In this document: positions 18,357-26,599 of the stretch, piece after piece
How the letters are laid out: every line of letters begins with the position of its first letter
How positions within the stretch are numbered: position 1 is the first letter of the stretch
DNA from: Paracoccaceae bacterium
Lineage (GTDB): Bacteria; Pseudomonadota; Alphaproteobacteria; Rhodobacterales; Rhodobacteraceae
Direction: 5' to 3'
DNA: 48,032 nt
NCBI GenBank assembly: GCA_947476475.1
Contig: CANJQT010000013.1
Span: 1 to 48,032 of the forward strand
Notes under the pieces: generated by a model
Told to the model about the DNA's origin: nothing
What the model saw: only the letters and a program-made list of their open reading frames with translations
The model's database searches: none
Position numbers and translations under genes: made by a program

Positions 18357-18430
18357 CTGTCCGAACTTGGACACTCAGAACAATCATTTAATTACAATGA
18401 TTTACGGATTTTCATTAACCAGATTTTAGG
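18355..18430 (-). repeat. 76-bp AT-rich element, copy 2
   Basis: Read on the minus strand it begins CCTAAAATCTGGTTAAT and ends TGTCCAAGTTCGGACAGTC. It is exactly as long as copy 1 (14820-14895) with matching ends and an unrelated 40-bp middle. The dyad TGTCC/GGACA is at 18358-18373. The middle has an AATCATT / AATGATT dyad (7 bp each). It starts inside the stop codon of the YdcZ-type gene. The following 18431-18553 holds an AGACGC/GCGTCT dyad (18486-18499) and a GGCGTGA/TCACGCC stem (18517-18543) ahead of the nrdJ stop, without T-runs. Confidence 0.75.
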
Positions 18431-18553
18431 GAGTTCGCAGAAAATCCCTGCTCAACTCGCCCAGATATTTCCCGCACCGGGCCGCAGACGCGGGCGTCTC
18501 CCCGGAACCGGAAGGGGGCGTGAGTGATGCCTAAAATCACGCCTCCCTTTCCC

Positions 18554-20818
18554 TCACCCGCACTTCGAATGTCCGCAGCTTGGGCAGGTCAGGCAGCCTT
18601 CCGACTTGATCATGCCGAACTGGCCACAGCTGGGGCAGGCCGGGCCGCGCGGGGCTTCGCCCACCGCCATGGCCATCGCCTTAGGGTCGGCTTTAAGCCC
18701 CTTCCCTTCGCCGGACAGAAAACCGATCGCCACCATGTGCCGTTCGATCACGCCGCCGATCGCCGCAAGCATCGAGGGGATATAGCGCCCCTCCATCCAG
18801 GCGCCGCCACGCGGGTCAAACACGGCTTTCAGCTCTTCGACCACGAAGGACACATCCCCCCCGCGCCGGAACACCGCCGAAATCATCCGCGTCAGGGCCA
18901 CCGTCCAGGCGTAATGTTCCATGTTCTTCGAATTGATGAAAACTTCGAAGGGGCGGCGGTGGCCGGACTGGATGATGTCGTTGATGGTGATGTAGATCGC
19001 ATGTTCGCTGTCGGGCCACTTCAGCTTGTAAGTTGCGCCCTCCAGCGCCTGCGGGCGGCCCAGCGGTTCTGAAAGATAGACCACTTCTGCGCCCTTTTCG
19101 GCCTCGGGCAGCTTTTCGTCCTTCTCGGACACCGACAAAACACTTCCCGTCACATCATTCGGCCGGTAGGTAGTGCAGCCTTTGCAGCCCTGATCCCAGG
19201 CCGCCATATAGACGTCCTTGAAGGCGTCGAAGGTGATCTCGGCCGGGCAGTTGATGGTCTTCGAGATCGAACTGTCGATCCATTTCTGCGCCGCCGCCTG
19301 CATGCGGACGTGGTCCAGCGGCGGCAAGGTCTGGGCATTGACGAAATGATCGGGCAAGGGCGCATCGCCAAACCGTTCGCGCCACAGGTTGACGGCGTAA
19401 TCCACCACCTCTTCCTCGGTGCGCGATCCATCCTTTTGCAGGACCTTGCGCTTGTAGGCGTAGGCAAAGACCGGCTCGATCCCGGAACTGACGTTGCCCG
19501 CGTAAAGGCTGATGGTGCCAGTGGGCGCCACTGACGTCAAAAGCGCGTTGCGGATGCCATGTTCGGCGACCGCATCGCGCACATCCTTGTCCATCTGGCG
19601 CATATTGCCCGAGGCAAGGAACTTTTCAGCCTCAAACAGCGGGAAGGCACCCTTCTCGCGCGCAAGATCGACCGAGGCCAGATAGGCGGCGCGGGCGATG
19701 GCATGCATCCAGTCCTCGCAGGCCTTCGCACCCTCCTCCGACCCATAGCGCAGGCCCACCATCAGCAGCGCATCGGCAAGCCCGGTCACGCCAAGGCCGA
19801 TGCGGCGCTTGGCGCGCGCTTCGGCTTCTTGCTGCGGCAAGGGAAAGCGGCTTGCATCCACGGTATTGTCCATCATGCGCACGGCGACGCGCACCAGATC
19901 ATCCAGCGCCGCCATATCCAGCGCCGCCTTCTTGCCGAACGGATCCTTGACCAGCCGCGCAAGGTTGACCGACCCCAGCAGGCAGGCCCCGTAGGGCGGC
20001 AGCGGCTGTTCGCCGCAGGGGTTGGTCGCAGCGATGGTTTCTGCATAGGACAGGTTGTTCATCGCATTGATCCGGTCGATGAAAATCACCCCCGGTTCGG
20101 CGAAATCATAGGTGGCGCGCATGATCTTGTTCCACAGATCCTGCGCGGAAACCGTCTTGTAAACCTTGCCGGCGAACTGAAGATCCCAGCTTCCGCCCGC
20201 CTTGACCGCCGCCATGAACGGATCGGTGATCAGAACCGACAAGTTGAACATCCTGAGCCGCGCGGCATCCTGCTTGGCCTCGATGAAGGCCTCGATATCG
20301 GGGTGATCGCAGCGCATGGTCGCCATCATCGCGCCCCGGCGCGAGCCTGCCGACATGATCGTTCTGCACATCGCGTCCCAGACATCCATGAAGCTCAGCG
20401 GGCCAGAGGCATCGGCGGCGACGCCATGGACGGCCGAGCCCTTGGGGCGTATGGTGGAAAAGTCGTATCCGATGCCACCGCCCTGCTGCATCGTCAGGGC
20501 GGCCTCTTTCAGCATCTCGAAAATGCCGCCCATCGAATCGGGGATGGTGCCCATCACGAAGCAGTTGAACAAGGTCACCGACCGGCCGGTACCCGCCCCC
20601 GCGGTGATCCGCCCCGCGGGCAGGTATTTGAAATCCTCAAGCGCCCCATAGAAACGCGCTTCCCAGGCCGCCGGATCCGCCTCGACCGCCGCCAAAGCCT
20701 TGGCAATCCGCCGCCAGCTGTCTTCGACCGTCAGGTCGATTGGCGTGCCATCCGCCTCTTTCAGCCGGTATTTCATGTCCCAGATCTGCTCGGCAATGGG
20801 GGCGGCGAAACGGGTCAT
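18554..20818 (-). CDS. nrdJ: adenosylcobalamin-dependent (class II) ribonucleotide reductase
   Basis: Reduces ribonucleotides to deoxyribonucleotides using coenzyme B12, without oxygen dependence. The 754-residue protein is of the short class II type. It has the N-terminal FNCFVMGTIPDSM cysteine block, QQGGGIGYDFS, the radical finger-loop motif NPCGEQPLPPYG starting at residue 266 (Cys268, Glu270), APTGTISLYAGNVSSGIEP, and a C-terminal zinc-type tail with CPSCGQFG and CPSCGHSKCG. ATG 20818. No B12 riboswitch is visible in the 113 bp upstream. It runs divergently from the DUF1489 gene. Confidence 0.97.
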   Translation of the reverse strand: MTRFAAPIAEQIWDMKYRLKEADGTPIDLTVEDSWRRIAKALAAVEADPAAWEARFYGALEDFKYLPAGRITAGAGTGRSVTLFNCFVMGTIPDSMGGIFEMLKEAALTMQQGGGIGYDFSTIRPKGSAVHGVAADASGPLSFMDVWDAMCRTIMSAGSRRGAMMATMRCDHPDIEAFIEAKQDAARLRMFNLSVLITDPFMAAVKAGGSWDLQFAGKVYKTVSAQDLWNKIMRATYDFAEPGVIFIDRINAMNNLSYAETIAATNPCGEQPLPPYGACLLGSVNLARLVKDPFGKKAALDMAALDDLVRVAVRMMDNTVDASRFPLPQQEAEARAKRRIGLGVTGLADALLMVGLRYGSEEGAKACEDWMHAIARAAYLASVDLAREKGAFPLFEAEKFLASGNMRQMDKDVRDAVAEHGIRNALLTSVAPTGTISLYAGNVSSGIEPVFAYAYKRKVLQKDGSRTEEEVVDYAVNLWRERFGDAPLPDHFVNAQTLPPLDHVRMQAAAQKWIDSSISKTINCPAEITFDAFKDVYMAAWDQGCKGCTTYRPNDVTGSVLSVSEKDEKLPEAEKGAEVVYLSEPLGRPQALEGATYKLKWPDSEHAIYITINDIIQSGHRRPFEVFINSKNMEHYAWTVALTRMISAVFRRGGDVSFVVEELKAVFDPRGGAWMEGRYIPSMLAAIGGVIERHMVAIGFLSGEGKGLKADPKAMAMAVGEAPRGPACPSCGQFGMIKSEGCLTCPSCGHSKCG

Positions 20819-20931
20819 GATCTTGTCCTGCGGTATTTGGGAAGGGGGTCCAAGATACGCCCCCGAACCGGCGCGGTCAACTTGCCTTAGCCATCCCCGG
20901 CGATCATAATGACCACCTGTTGGGGGCGCGC

Positions 20932-21366
20932 ATGACGGGATTCGTACATCTGGTGAAACTTTGTGTCGGCGCCGAATCGGTCGAGGACCTTCTTGACTGG
21001 CACCGCACCAACCCGTCGCCGTTCCCCACTGGTGAACGCCGCCACACCACCCGGATGTGGCCCAAGCGCGAGACCGAGATCCTTGCCGGCGGTTCGCTCT
21101 ATTGGGTGGTCAAGGGCGTGATCCTCTGCCGCCAGCGGATCACCCGCCTTGACGAGGTGATCGGCGCCGACGGCATCCGCCGCTGCGGCATCATTCTGGA
21201 CCCGCAGGTGATCCGAACCGAACCCGCGCCGCGCCGCCCGTTTCAGGGCTGGCGCTACCTCGACCCGAAAGACAGCCCGCGCGACCTGCCGAAAGGCCGC
21301 GCAACCGATACCGCCGCCCTGCCCGAACCTCTGGCGCTCGCCCTGGCCGAAATCGGCCTGCGCTGA
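20932..21366 (+). CDS. DUF1489 family protein
   Basis: The 144-residue protein, FVHLVKLCVGAESVEDLLDW ... YWVVKGVILCRQRITRLDE ... RPFQGWRYLDPKDSPRDL, matches the DUF1489 family, which is conserved across Alphaproteobacteria and uncharacterised. No signal peptide or membrane segment is present, so it is cytosolic. ATG 20932 has a GGGGG tract about 7 bases upstream. TTG 20920 is less likely. Confidence 0.9.
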   Translation: MTGFVHLVKLCVGAESVEDLLDWHRTNPSPFPTGERRHTTRMWPKRETEILAGGSLYWVVKGVILCRQRITRLDEVIGADGIRRCGIILDPQVIRTEPAPRRPFQGWRYLDPKDSPRDLPKGRATDTAALPEPLALALAEIGLR

Positions 21367-21367
21367 T

Positions 21368-21438
21368 CCCTTCTTCTTTTAAAAAATATCCCCCGGGGGG
21401 GCGCCTTGCGCAGCAGGGCGCGGGGGGCAGAGCCCCCT
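21368..21438 (-). repeat. GC-rich palindromic intergenic repeat, copy A
   Basis: Read on the minus strand: GGGGGCTCTGCCCCCC, then an internal GCGCC...GGCGC hairpin, then CCCCCGGGGGATATTTTTT and AAAAGAAGAAGG. The order G-block/C-block, CCCCGG, GATATTT and a purine AAGAAGG tail is shared with copies at 22355, 35459 and 42398. It lies between the DUF1489 and EamA genes. Confidence 0.75.
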
Positions 21439-21475
21439 TCCCTTTCCCCGCCACCTGCCCCAAGGTCCGCCGATC

Positions 21476-22354
21476 ATGTCCCACCGTCCGCTCTGGCTGA
21501 TCCTCGCCCCCGCCCTGTTCCTGATTCTGTGGTCAGCCGGTTTTGCCGTGGCCAAGATCGGCCTGCGCCATGCCGAACCGATGACATTGCTGGCGCTGCG
21601 CTACCTGCTGGCGGTGGCGGTGCTGATACCCGCCGCACTGATCCTGCGCCCACCCCTGCCGAAGACCACCCGCGCCTGGGTTGATGTGGCGGTGACCGGC
21701 TTCCTTATTCAGGTGGTCTATTTCGGCCTTTGCTATCTGGCCTTCAAATCCGGCGTTTCGGCGGGGGGTGTTGCGATCATCGTTTGCCTGCAGCCGATCC
21801 TTGTCGGGCTGATCGCGCCGCGATTCGTTGGCGAAAAGGTGGGGCTGGCGCGCTGGATCGGTCTGGGGCTGGGGCTGGCGGGGGCGGCCACCGTCATTCT
21901 GGCCCGCTCGGGCGTCAGCGCCGAAAATCCGCTGGGGCTGCTGGCGGCCATCGGCGGGCTGATCGGCATGACCGGCGGCACGCTTTATGAAAAGCGCTTC
22001 GGGGTCAGCCAGCATCCGGCGTTGTCGAACCTGATCCAGTACGGCGTCGGGGCCGCCTTCACCCTGCCGCTGGCCCTGCTGACCGAGAGCCTGGCCATCG
22101 ACTGGTCGGCCGAGTTCCTGTGGGTCATGGCCTATCTGGTGATCGGCAATTCGCTGGTGTCGATGACGCTTTTGCTGGCGATGATCCGCGCGGGCGAAGT
22201 CGCGCGGGTGTCATCGCTGTTCTACCTTGTGCCGCCGCTGTCGGCGCTGTTCGCCTGGCCACTTCTGGGCGAGGCGATGCCGACGCTGGCCTGGGCCGGG
22301 ATGGCGCTGGCCGCGGCCGGGGTCTTCATCGCCGGGCGGGTGGCAGCGCGTTAA
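21476..22354 (+). CDS. EamA/DMT family transporter
   Basis: The 292-residue inner-membrane protein has about ten helices and two EamA repeats (first about 8-135, second about 150-288). Recognisable blocks are LWSAGFAVAKIGLRHAEPMTLLALRYLLA and the second-repeat ending SSLFYLVPPLSALFAWPLLGEAM. Members export amino acids or other metabolites, and the substrate here cannot be read from sequence. ATG 21476 follows a GC-rich repeat. The gene ends directly at repeat copy B. Confidence 0.9.
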   Translation: MSHRPLWLILAPALFLILWSAGFAVAKIGLRHAEPMTLLALRYLLAVAVLIPAALILRPPLPKTTRAWVDVAVTGFLIQVVYFGLCYLAFKSGVSAGGVAIIVCLQPILVGLIAPRFVGEKVGLARWIGLGLGLAGAATVILARSGVSAENPLGLLAAIGGLIGMTGGTLYEKRFGVSQHPALSNLIQYGVGAAFTLPLALLTESLAIDWSAEFLWVMAYLVIGNSLVSMTLLLAMIRAGEVARVSSLFYLVPPLSALFAWPLLGEAMPTLAWAGMALAAAGVFIAGRVAAR

Positions 22355-22443
22355 GGGCGGGGGCGCTGCCCCGTCGTCCAATGGTGCTCGAACCAATGGC
22401 GCACCAACGGACGACCCCCGGAGTATTTGTGCCAAGATGAAGG
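22355..22443 (+). repeat. GC-rich palindromic intergenic repeat, copy B, with nested dyads
   Basis: It begins GGGGGCGCTGCCCC and ends ACCCCCGGAGTATTTG followed by an AAGATGAAGG tail. Between the two conserved parts is a nested palindrome, with outer arms GTCGTCC / GGACGAC and an inner GGTGC / GCACC. The repeat fills the whole gap between the EamA stop and the hisG stop codon. Confidence 0.75.
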
Positions 22444-23148
22444 TCAGAAGCTGGTTTCAGGCAGGCCGAGCCGGGCGGCGAGCGCCCTGTAGGCCGCGCT
22501 GGCACCTTGCCAGTCCGCGCAGCGGGCCGCGAACAGCGTGGCCTGACTTTGGTGGATCAGCGCGTCATCAAGGATCTTCAGGTGATTGGCCTTCAGCGTT
22601 TCGCCCGACGAGGTGATATCTGCGATCGCCTCGGCTGTCAGGTTCTTGACGGTGCCTTCGGTCGCCCCCTGGCTGTCGACCAGCTGATAATCGGCGACGC
22701 CATTGGCCTGCAGGAAATCCCGCACCAGACGGTGATATTTGGTGGCGATCCGCAGGCGCTGGCCATGGCAGCGGCGGAAGGCTGCAGCGGCGGCGTCCAG
22801 ATCATCAAGCGTCGACACATCAATCCAGGCGGCGGGCACGGCGATCACGAGATCGGCATGGCCAAAGCCCATCGAGCATAGTTCGCACACCTGACGGTCC
22901 CAGTCGGCCAGCTTGTCGCGCACCAGATCCGATCCGGTCACACCCAGATGGATGCGCCCGGCCGCCAGTTCGCGCGGAATTTCGCCCGCCGACAGCAGCA
23001 CCAGTTCCACCCCCTCGGCGCCTTCCACGGCGCCGGCATATTCGCGCTCGGACCCGGTGCGTTTCAGGGTGACGCCGCGCGCCCCGAACCAATCAAAGGT
23101 CTGTTCCATCAGCCGCCCCTTGGACGGCACCCCGAGCTTGAGGCTCAT
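22444..23148 (-). CDS. hisG: ATP phosphoribosyltransferase catalytic subunit, short form
   Basis: Catalyses the first step of histidine biosynthesis, ATP plus PRPP to phosphoribosyl-ATP. The 234-residue protein is the short HisG_S type lacking the C-terminal regulatory ACT-like domain. It starts LKLGVPSKGRLMEQTFDWF and has the PRPP-binding block AIADITSSGETLKANHL. Short HisG requires HisZ, which is encoded immediately upstream with a 4-bp ATGA overlap. It is the last gene of hisS-hisZ-hisG. Confidence 0.97.
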   Translation of the reverse strand: MSLKLGVPSKGRLMEQTFDWFGARGVTLKRTGSEREYAGAVEGAEGVELVLLSAGEIPRELAAGRIHLGVTGSDLVRDKLADWDRQVCELCSMGFGHADLVIAVPAAWIDVSTLDDLDAAAAAFRRCHGQRLRIATKYHRLVRDFLQANGVADYQLVDSQGATEGTVKNLTAEAIADITSSGETLKANHLKILDDALIHQSQATLFAARCADWQGASAAYRALAARLGLPETSF

Positions 23149-24227
23149 GCTGTATCCTCCAGATCGGCCACCAGACCCGGACGGATCACCCCGCCCACCG
23201 CCGGGATCGAGCGCCCCGCTCCCAGCACCGCCGTCAAGGCATCATAGCGCCCGCCTGAGGCGACCGGCGGCAGGGCCGGATCGGCGGCATGGAAGGAAAA
23301 GACGAAGCCATCGTAATATTCCAGCGTGGTGCGCCCATGGCTGGCCTCGAAAGCAAGACTGTCGACCGCGACCCCGCGCGCCGCCAATGCGTCGAGCCGC
23401 GCCTCCATCCGGTCAACGGCGGGGGCGAGGTGCGGCATCGCCCGCGCCAGATCGCGCAGATGCGCAAGCGCCATCACCGAGGGGGCTGATAGGTTCAGCA
23501 GGTCTTCCAGGAAAGCCACCTCTTCGGCGGAAACCGGCGGTGCGGCGGCATCTTCGGCCAAGGCCGCCAGCCGTGCGGTGATCTCGGCCTCGCTGCGCAG
23601 CCCGACCAATGGGGCGGGTGCGGGGCGGGTGCCCTGCGCCGCCAGAAGCGCCTGACGCGAGGCGGGCACCGGACTGCGCCCCCCGAACCGTTCCAGAAGT
23701 TGGGTGAAGCGGCGGGGCCGCCAGATATGGCGCAACAGCGCCGCCTTGCGGCTTTCCAGCGTCTTCAGCCCGCGTACGGCGGCCAGCAAAAGGCCGATAT
23801 CGCCGGTGGCCGCGCGCAGCGACAAAGGCGAAAGCAGGTCCGCGAACAGGGCAAACACTTCGGCATCGGCATCGGACGGGTTTTCACGGGCGAAAAGTTC
23901 GAACCCCACCTGGAAGAACTCGGACTTCCGCTCGCTCAGATGTTCCTGTTTGCGAAAGACCTCGCCCTGATAGGCATAGCGGGCGGGTTCGGCGCCATGC
24001 GCCATATGCATCTGCACCACCGGCACGGTGAAATCTGGACGCAGCATCATCTCGCCTCTGAGCGGATCAGAGGTGACATAGGCGCGCGCGCGGATATCTT
24101 CGCCATATAGGTCCAGAAGCACCTCGGCGGGTTGCAGGATGTCGGCCTCTACCGGCAGGGCGCCGGCGGCCACGAAGGCCGCGAAAAGCCGGTCCGCCGT
24201 GGCGCGGGCGCGGGCTTTCCCGGCCAT
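23145..24227 (-). CDS. hisZ: ATP phosphoribosyltransferase regulatory subunit HisZ
   Basis: A HisRS paralogue that activates short HisG and mediates histidine feedback. The 360-residue protein has the class II synthetase core (LRPDFTVPVVQMHMA, YQGEVFRKQ) and LEYYDGFVFSF in place of the synthetase RGLGYYTG-type motif, and it lacks the anticodon-binding domain. ATG 24227 overlaps the hisS stop by one base (TGATG), so the longer frame starting at 24308 is rejected. It sits between hisS and hisG. Confidence 0.95.
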   Translation of the reverse strand: MAGKARARATADRLFAAFVAAGALPVEADILQPAEVLLDLYGEDIRARAYVTSDPLRGEMMLRPDFTVPVVQMHMAHGAEPARYAYQGEVFRKQEHLSERKSEFFQVGFELFARENPSDADAEVFALFADLLSPLSLRAATGDIGLLLAAVRGLKTLESRKAALLRHIWRPRRFTQLLERFGGRSPVPASRQALLAAQGTRPAPAPLVGLRSEAEITARLAALAEDAAAPPVSAEEVAFLEDLLNLSAPSVMALAHLRDLARAMPHLAPAVDRMEARLDALAARGVAVDSLAFEASHGRTTLEYYDGFVFSFHAADPALPPVASGGRYDALTAVLGAGRSIPAVGGVIRPGLVADLEDTA

Positions 24228-25717
24228 CAGCCCTGCCCCAGCAGGTGCTGCACGGCGGCCACCAGCCCGTCGCGCGCCACCTCGCTTTGCGCGGGCTGGC
24301 TTTTCCATTCCTCGACGGTCGCCTCGGCAGCGATTCTGGCACCCAGATAAAGATCCTTCAGCACCACCATCCCGCGCGCCGCCTCATCCGTGCCCTGGAT
24401 GACCGCGACCGGGGAATTGCGCTTGTCGGCATATTTCAACTGATTGCCGAAGTTCTTCGGGTTGCCCAGATAAACCTCGGCCCGGATGCCCGCGCGGCGT
24501 AGTTCGCCCGCCATCGCCTGATAGTCGGCCATCCGGTCACGGTCCATCACCGTCACGATCACCGGGCCGCGCGCATCCGACTGCATCCGGCCCTTGGCGC
24601 GTAAGGCAGCCAGAAGCCGGTCCACCCCGATCGAGACACCGGTCGCTGGAACCGCCTGCCCGGTGAACCGCTTGACCAGATCATCATAGCGCCCGCCGCC
24701 CGCGACCGAGCCAAACTGCCGTTTGCGGCCCTTTTCATCAAGAATTTCAAAGGTCAGTTCGGCTTCAAACACCGGGCCGGTGTAATAGCCAAGGCCACGC
24801 ACGACGCCGGGGTCAAGATTGATCCGGTCGGGACCATAGCCCTGCGCATTGAGCAGGCGTGCGATGGTTTCAAGTTCTTCAACGCCCTCGATACCGATCG
24901 TCGATTGCCAGACCAGTTCGCGCAGACGCGCGACTGTTTCTGCCCCGGTTTCGCGCTTGGCGGCCATAAAGCCCATGACCACATCCGCCTGCGCCACCGA
25001 AAGCCCAGCGCCCTTGGTGAAGTCGCCGCTCTCATCCCGGCGCCCCTCGCCCAGAAGGGCGCGCACCCCGTCTTCGCCCAGCCTGTCAATCTTGTCGATG
25101 GCACGCAGGACGATCCCGCGCTCATGCGCGAACTTTTCCGGGTCGGACGGATCCAGCACACCGGCCACTTCCATCACTCCGTTCAGAACCTTGCGGTTGT
25201 TGACCTTCACCACATAGTCGCCGCGCGGAATTCCGGTTGCCTCAAGCGCATCGGCCAGCATCGCGCAAATCTCGGCATCCGCCGCGACCGAGGACGAACC
25301 CACCGTATCGGCATCGCACTGATAGAACTGCCGGAACCGCCCCGGCCCCGGCTTTTCATTGCGCCAGACCGGGCCCATCGCATAGCGGCGGTAGGGCGAG
25401 GGCAGGTCATTGCGGAACTGGGCCGCCACCCGTGCCAAAGGCGCCGTCAGATCATAGCGCAGCGCCAGCCAGTCGGCGTCTTCGTCCTGCCAAGCGAACA
25501 CCCCTTCGTTGGGGCGGTCCACATCGGGCAGGAACTTTCCCAACGCCTCGACGGTTTCCACTGCCGAGGTTTCCAAAGGGTCAAAGCCATAACGATGGTA
25601 AACCTCGGCGATGGTATCCAACATTGCCTTGCGGTCCGTCACTTCGGCGCCGAAATAGTCGCGAAACCCTTTCGGGGTCTCGGCGCGGGGTCGGCGGGGG
25701 GCTTTGTCCTTGGACAT
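24227..25717 (-). CDS. hisS: histidyl-tRNA synthetase
   Basis: Charges tRNA-His. The 496-residue class II enzyme starts [20 protein letters not shown]. Motif 2 is [20 protein letters not shown], the histidine-site motif is [13 protein letters not shown], and motif 3 is [15 protein letters not shown]-terminal anticodon-binding domain begins at about 395. ATG 25717 has GAGGAAG 6 bases upstream. The frame continues to 25801 but would overlap the divergent slyX start. The gene heads an operon with its paralogue hisZ and with hisG. Confidence 0.96.
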   Translation of the reverse strand: MSKDKAPRRPRAETPKGFRDYFGAEVTDRKAMLDTIAEVYHRYGFDPLETSAVETVEALGKFLPDVDRPNEGVFAWQDEDADWLALRYDLTAPLARVAAQFRNDLPSPYRRYAMGPVWRNEKPGPGRFRQFYQCDADTVGSSSVAADAEICAMLADALEATGIPRGDYVVKVNNRKVLNGVMEVAGVLDPSDPEKFAHERGIVLRAIDKIDRLGEDGVRALLGEGRRDESGDFTKGAGLSVAQADVVMGFMAAKRETGAETVARLRELVWQSTIGIEGVEELETIARLLNAQGYGPDRINLDPGVVRGLGYYTGPVFEAELTFEILDEKGRKRQFGSVAGGGRYDDLVKRFTGQAVPATGVSIGVDRLLAALRAKGRMQSDARGPVIVTVMDRDRMADYQAMAGELRRAGIRAEVYLGNPKNFGNQLKYADKRNSPVAVIQGTDEAARGMVVLKDLYLGARIAAEATVEEWKSQPAQSEVARDGLVAAVQHLLGQG

Positions 25718-25800
25718 GGTCTGCTTCCTCTTTTCCGGCTGGGGGTGTAACGGATGGGTCAGGGCGCGGCAAGCGCGGCCTGCAAGGCACGGAGGGCACA

Positions 25801-26007
25801 ATGATTGAACGACTGGACCGGACCGAGGAAAGCCTTGCCCATCTGATGCGCATGGTCGAGGATCTGTCGGACGTGGTCGCCCGCCAGTCGCGCGAGATCG
25901 ACATGCTGACCCGGCGCCTTTCCTTGCTGATGGAGCGGGAGGCTGACCGCGAAGCCGCCGGGGGCGGCACGATCCCGCTGGCCGATCAGCGCCCGCCGCA
26001 TTGGTGA
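25801..26007 (+). CDS. slyX: SlyX family protein
   Basis: A 68-residue coiled-coil protein, [20 protein letters not shown] ... ending [10 protein letters not shown], the conserved SlyX C-terminus. The function is unknown in the family. The ATG at 25801 has GGAGGG about 6 bases upstream. The same frame is open upstream only because it is antisense to hisS. It diverges from hisS (84 bp) and converges on the Lrp gene (19 bp). Confidence 0.85.
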   Translation: MIERLDRTEESLAHLMRMVEDLSDVVARQSREIDMLTRRLSLLMEREADREAAGGGTIPLADQRPPHW

Positions 26008-26026
26008 ACGCAGTACCCTTGCCGCG

Positions 26027-26497
26027 CTATGCCAGCGGCAACGCGGTGGTCGATTTGACTTCCTTCAGGACAAAGCTTGAAACCACCGCCCGCACGAAGG
26101 GGCTGCGCAGCAGATTGTGGGACATGAAGGCCTCATAGGCTTCGACATCCCTCACCCGGACTTTCAGCATGTAATCCGCCTGCCCTGACACGGAATGGCA
26201 TTCCAGCACCTCTGGCAACCTGCGCACCAGTGCTGTGAAGCCCGCGACCGAGGCTTCGGAATGGTCCGCCAGACTGATCTGCGCCAGAACGCACAGTTTC
26301 GCCCCGACCTTCGCCGGATCCAGCAGCGCCACCCGCCCCCGGATCACCCCCGCGCCTTCCAGCTCCTGCAACTTGCGCCACAGGGTGGATTGCGCCATCC
26401 CGGTTCGCGCCGCCAATTCGGCCAGTGACAGGGCGGCATCCGACTGGATTTCCCGCAACAAATGCCGTTCCTGATCAGAAAATTCCACTTTGTCCAC
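26027..26497 (-). CDS. Lrp/AsnC family transcriptional regulator
   Basis: The 156-residue protein has an N-terminal AsnC-type helix-turn-helix (SLAELAARTGMAQSTLWRKL, about 24-43) and a RAM/AsnC ligand domain ending in the VSGQADYMLKVRVRD strand typical of amino-acid sensing. The start is GTG 26497. It diverges from phhA across 102 bp, so it is probably the local regulator of phenylalanine hydroxylase, responding to an aromatic amino acid. That role is inferred from position only. Confidence 0.92.
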   Translation of the reverse strand: MDKVEFSDQERHLLREIQSDAALSLAELAARTGMAQSTLWRKLQELEGAGVIRGRVALLDPAKVGAKLCVLAQISLADHSEASVAGFTALVRRLPEVLECHSVSGQADYMLKVRVRDVEAYEAFMSHNLLRSPFVRAVVSSFVLKEVKSTTALPLA

Positions 26498-26505
26498 CAG
26501 ATTGG

Positions 26506-26546
26506 TTCATTTCAACAAAGTTTGATCCAAAATCGGGAAAAATGAA
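26506..26546. promoter_or_regulatory. candidate Lrp-type operator between the regulator and phhA
   Basis: Inverted half-sites TTCATTT (26506-26512) and AAATGAA (26540-26546) lie with centres 34 bp apart, about three helical turns, in the AT-rich part of the divergent gap. This suits binding by a Lrp-type oligomer but is only a pattern match. Confidence 0.3.
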
Positions 26547-26599
26547 AGAAAATCCCATCCGTCCTGCGCCAAACTTGCCCTGCTGAACAGGAGGCGTCG

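Noticed and set aside
19559-20890. Plus-strand ORF of 443 codons
   Set aside because: Antisense to nrdJ, with shadow composition and no recognisable domain.
20819-20931. Cobalamin riboswitch controlling nrdJ
   Set aside because: The gap is only 113 bp, too short for the usual element, and no B12-box-like sequence is visible.
25237-26007. A 256-residue protein ending in the SlyX sequence
   Set aside because: The first 188 residues are antisense to hisS. Only the last 68, starting at the ATG with a good ribosome site, form a gene.
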